DNA from: JAYZDK01 sp964604165
GTDB lineage: Bacteria; Myxococcota_A; UBA796; CAJQPC01
DNA: 64,000 nucleotides
Assembly (NCBI GenBank): GCA_964604165.1
Contig: CAZRYF010000001.1
Span: 103,136-167,135 of the forward strand
Reading direction: 5' to 3'
In this document: piece after piece, positions 63,010-64,000 of the stretch
How the letters are laid out: each line of letters starts with the position of its first letter
How positions within the stretch are numbered: position 1 is the stretch's first letter
Notes under the pieces: generated by a model
The model's input: the letters and a program-made list of their open reading frames with translations, nothing else
What the model was told of the DNA's origin: nothing
Databases searched by the model: none
Translations under genes and position numbers: made by a program

Positions 63010-63087
63010 GAGGCTGTAGGGCGTAGTGGCAGGGCCAGCCCAGGTCTCCTCGAATGCCGATGGCGATCGGCATCTTGACCGACCCGG

Positions 63088-63770
63088 TCAGGCCGGTGCG
63101 GCTTCCTTTTTCATCCGAAACAGCTTGAGCAGGTTGTGACATGCGCAGATGAGGCTCCATTCTGCGTCCACGTTGGCCAATCCCCGGAAGGAGAACTGCC
63201 GAAACCCTCTCACCTCCTTGATCTGGCCGAAGACGGGCTCAACGACGGCGTTTCGTCGTCTGTAGAGGGCTCGGCTCAGTGGGTCTTCGAGGCGTTGTCT
63301 CATCTTCTCCACGGGGCTGGGGTTTGGTGTGTGCTCGCGGGTTCTGGTGAACGCGCTGCATCATCGGGGCGAGGTTGCCGTTGTCCGGGGCTTTGTTGGT
63401 TACGCCCATCGCCACGATCACCTGGCGGGTCGTCATCATCGTCTCCTTCCCCTCCGTCGATCTCATCGGCCTTGATCTTCGTGCCGTCGATCGCGACATG
63501 GCCCAGCGAGACCATCCCCGCCTCATCCCAGAGCTTGAGCACGCCTATGGGAGTTCCGGGGACAGAGTTCCGGGGCAGCAGAGTTCCGGGGCAGCAGAGT
63601 TCCGGGGACACCATACTTAACTCCTTGGAGTTAAGTATGGTGTCCCCGGAACTCCAGAGCAGGTCCCGCACGAAGAATACGAGGTGGTTCTTCGGCACCA
63701 GGTCGATGGCGGTGGGCGGAAACAGGTAGGCCTGGCCCCGGTTCCAGGGGCGGTATTCCTTGGTCGTCAA
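63088..63770 (-). pseudogene. Broken IS1182-type transposase
   Basis: N-terminal segment: EYRPWNRGQAYLFPPTAIDL then LVPKNHLVFFVRDLL, then VLKLWDEAGMVSLGHVAIDG with the catalytic Asp region, all in one frame from 63770. In between, about 65 expected residues are missing and replaced by a palindromic element. After GTKIKA the frame is lost; the C-terminus (RALYRRRNAVVEPVFGQIKE then CACHNLLKLF, including the catalytic Glu region) reappears in another frame at 63088-63312. IS1182 transposases are normally 450-550 residues. Not functional. Confidence 0.85.
63551..63654. repeat. REP-like element: 16-base repeats and a perfect 28-base-arm palindrome
   Basis: Units GAGTTCCGGGGACA or GAGTTCCGGGGCAGCA occur at 63551, 63565, 63581 and 63597. 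The last begins a perfect inverted repeat: arms 63597-63624 and 63627-63654 separated by TT. The core ATACTTAACTCC/GGAGTTAAGTAT resembles REP-type palindromes moved by RAYT transposases; the family link is inference. It sits inside the broken transposase. Confidence 0.85.
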
Positions 63771-64000
63771 AGGGCAATCTGATCACGCCAGGGAGAATCC
63801 GTCGAGCGATGTTCTTCATCTGATCGAGATCGCTCTGCTCTTCCGAGTCCCCACAAGACACGCTCCTGGCGCAGTCGACTCCAAGGTCGCTCGGAACGGA
63901 ACCACATCATCGCCAAGATCGGGGAGAGTCACTCTATACCCCCCGGGATCTGGCGAACCATCTCCGCCAATTGTCGCCAATTCAAGGGGGAGATAGCGCA
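63771..64000. other. Intergenic end of window, no gene seen
   Basis: 230 bases upstream of the transposase remnant with no convincing coding frame, tRNA or terminal inverted repeat. CGCCAATTGTCGCCAATTC near 63967 is a short direct repeat of GCCAATT. Confidence 0.5.

Noticed and set aside
63010..63087. Terminator hairpin near 63054-63073
   Set aside because: An eight-base perfect stem (ATGCCGAT/ATCGGCAT) is present, but no T-run follows on either strand; it may be part of an insertion-sequence end.
63551..63654. CRISPR array
   Set aside because: The 16-base units are adjacent without spacers, few, and lead into a palindrome; no cas genes are present.

Overview
The window reads as a scaffold from an uncultivated, GC-rich, aerobic Gram-negative bacterium, most probably Myxococcota or a related deltaproteobacterial lineage. 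The evidence is two lipoproteins with long Asp-Ala spacers, a protein with a MYXO-CTERM-like tail, a DUF4388-type protein, many small secreted lipoproteins and a complete Alternative Complex III. There is one 100-N assembly gap at 22137-22236, and the 5' edge cuts a gene. Genes are tightly packed: 4-nt ATGA/GTGA overlaps are common inside operons, and several converging genes overlap at their 3' ends.

Region 1-8.4 kb (minus strand) is the most unusual part. A CHASE2-GAF-like membrane sensor precedes a protein that joins two PgsC/CapC-like membrane domains to two degenerate copies of a domain. What looks like a catalytically intact, secreted copy of that domain is encoded two genes downstream. 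Two further secreted proteins of unknown function complete the run, and the last is cut by the window edge. I infer an export, anchoring or processing system for poly-gamma-glutamate or a similar polymer.

Region 8.4-22 kb holds an Asp-Ala lipoprotein, a polytopic membrane protein, tRNA-Leu(CAA), a purSQLF operon ending in an Hsp70, the elongation factor P set (efp, epmA, epmB), and a regulator-like protein with DUF4388-like and J-like regions.

Region 22-32.5 kb (minus strand) holds the actABCDEF respiratory operon (quinol:electron acceptor oxidoreductase), then an N-formylglutamate amidohydrolase-like gene and pyruvate kinase.

Region 32.5-46 kb holds a FAN1-like VRR-NUC nuclease overlapping rsmD, and a 1555-residue fused pyruvate:ferredoxin oxidoreductase-like enzyme coupled to a ScfR/RamB-type regulator. 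TGTAAA repeats that could be the operator lie just upstream of the enzyme. A NUDIX hydrolase, a flavoprotein, proC, two lipoproteins and a MeaB/ArgK GTPase follow.

Region 46-63 kb is mixed housekeeping and envelope genes: secreted proteins, a NodU-type carbamoyltransferase, TrmK, an acyltransferase, a 5'-nucleotidase, an OPA-family transporter, tRNA-Ala(GGC), a DnaK-like Hsp70, tRNA-Leu(UAA) and two lipoproteins. The last kilobase carries a broken IS1182-type transposase containing a perfect 28-bp-arm palindrome.
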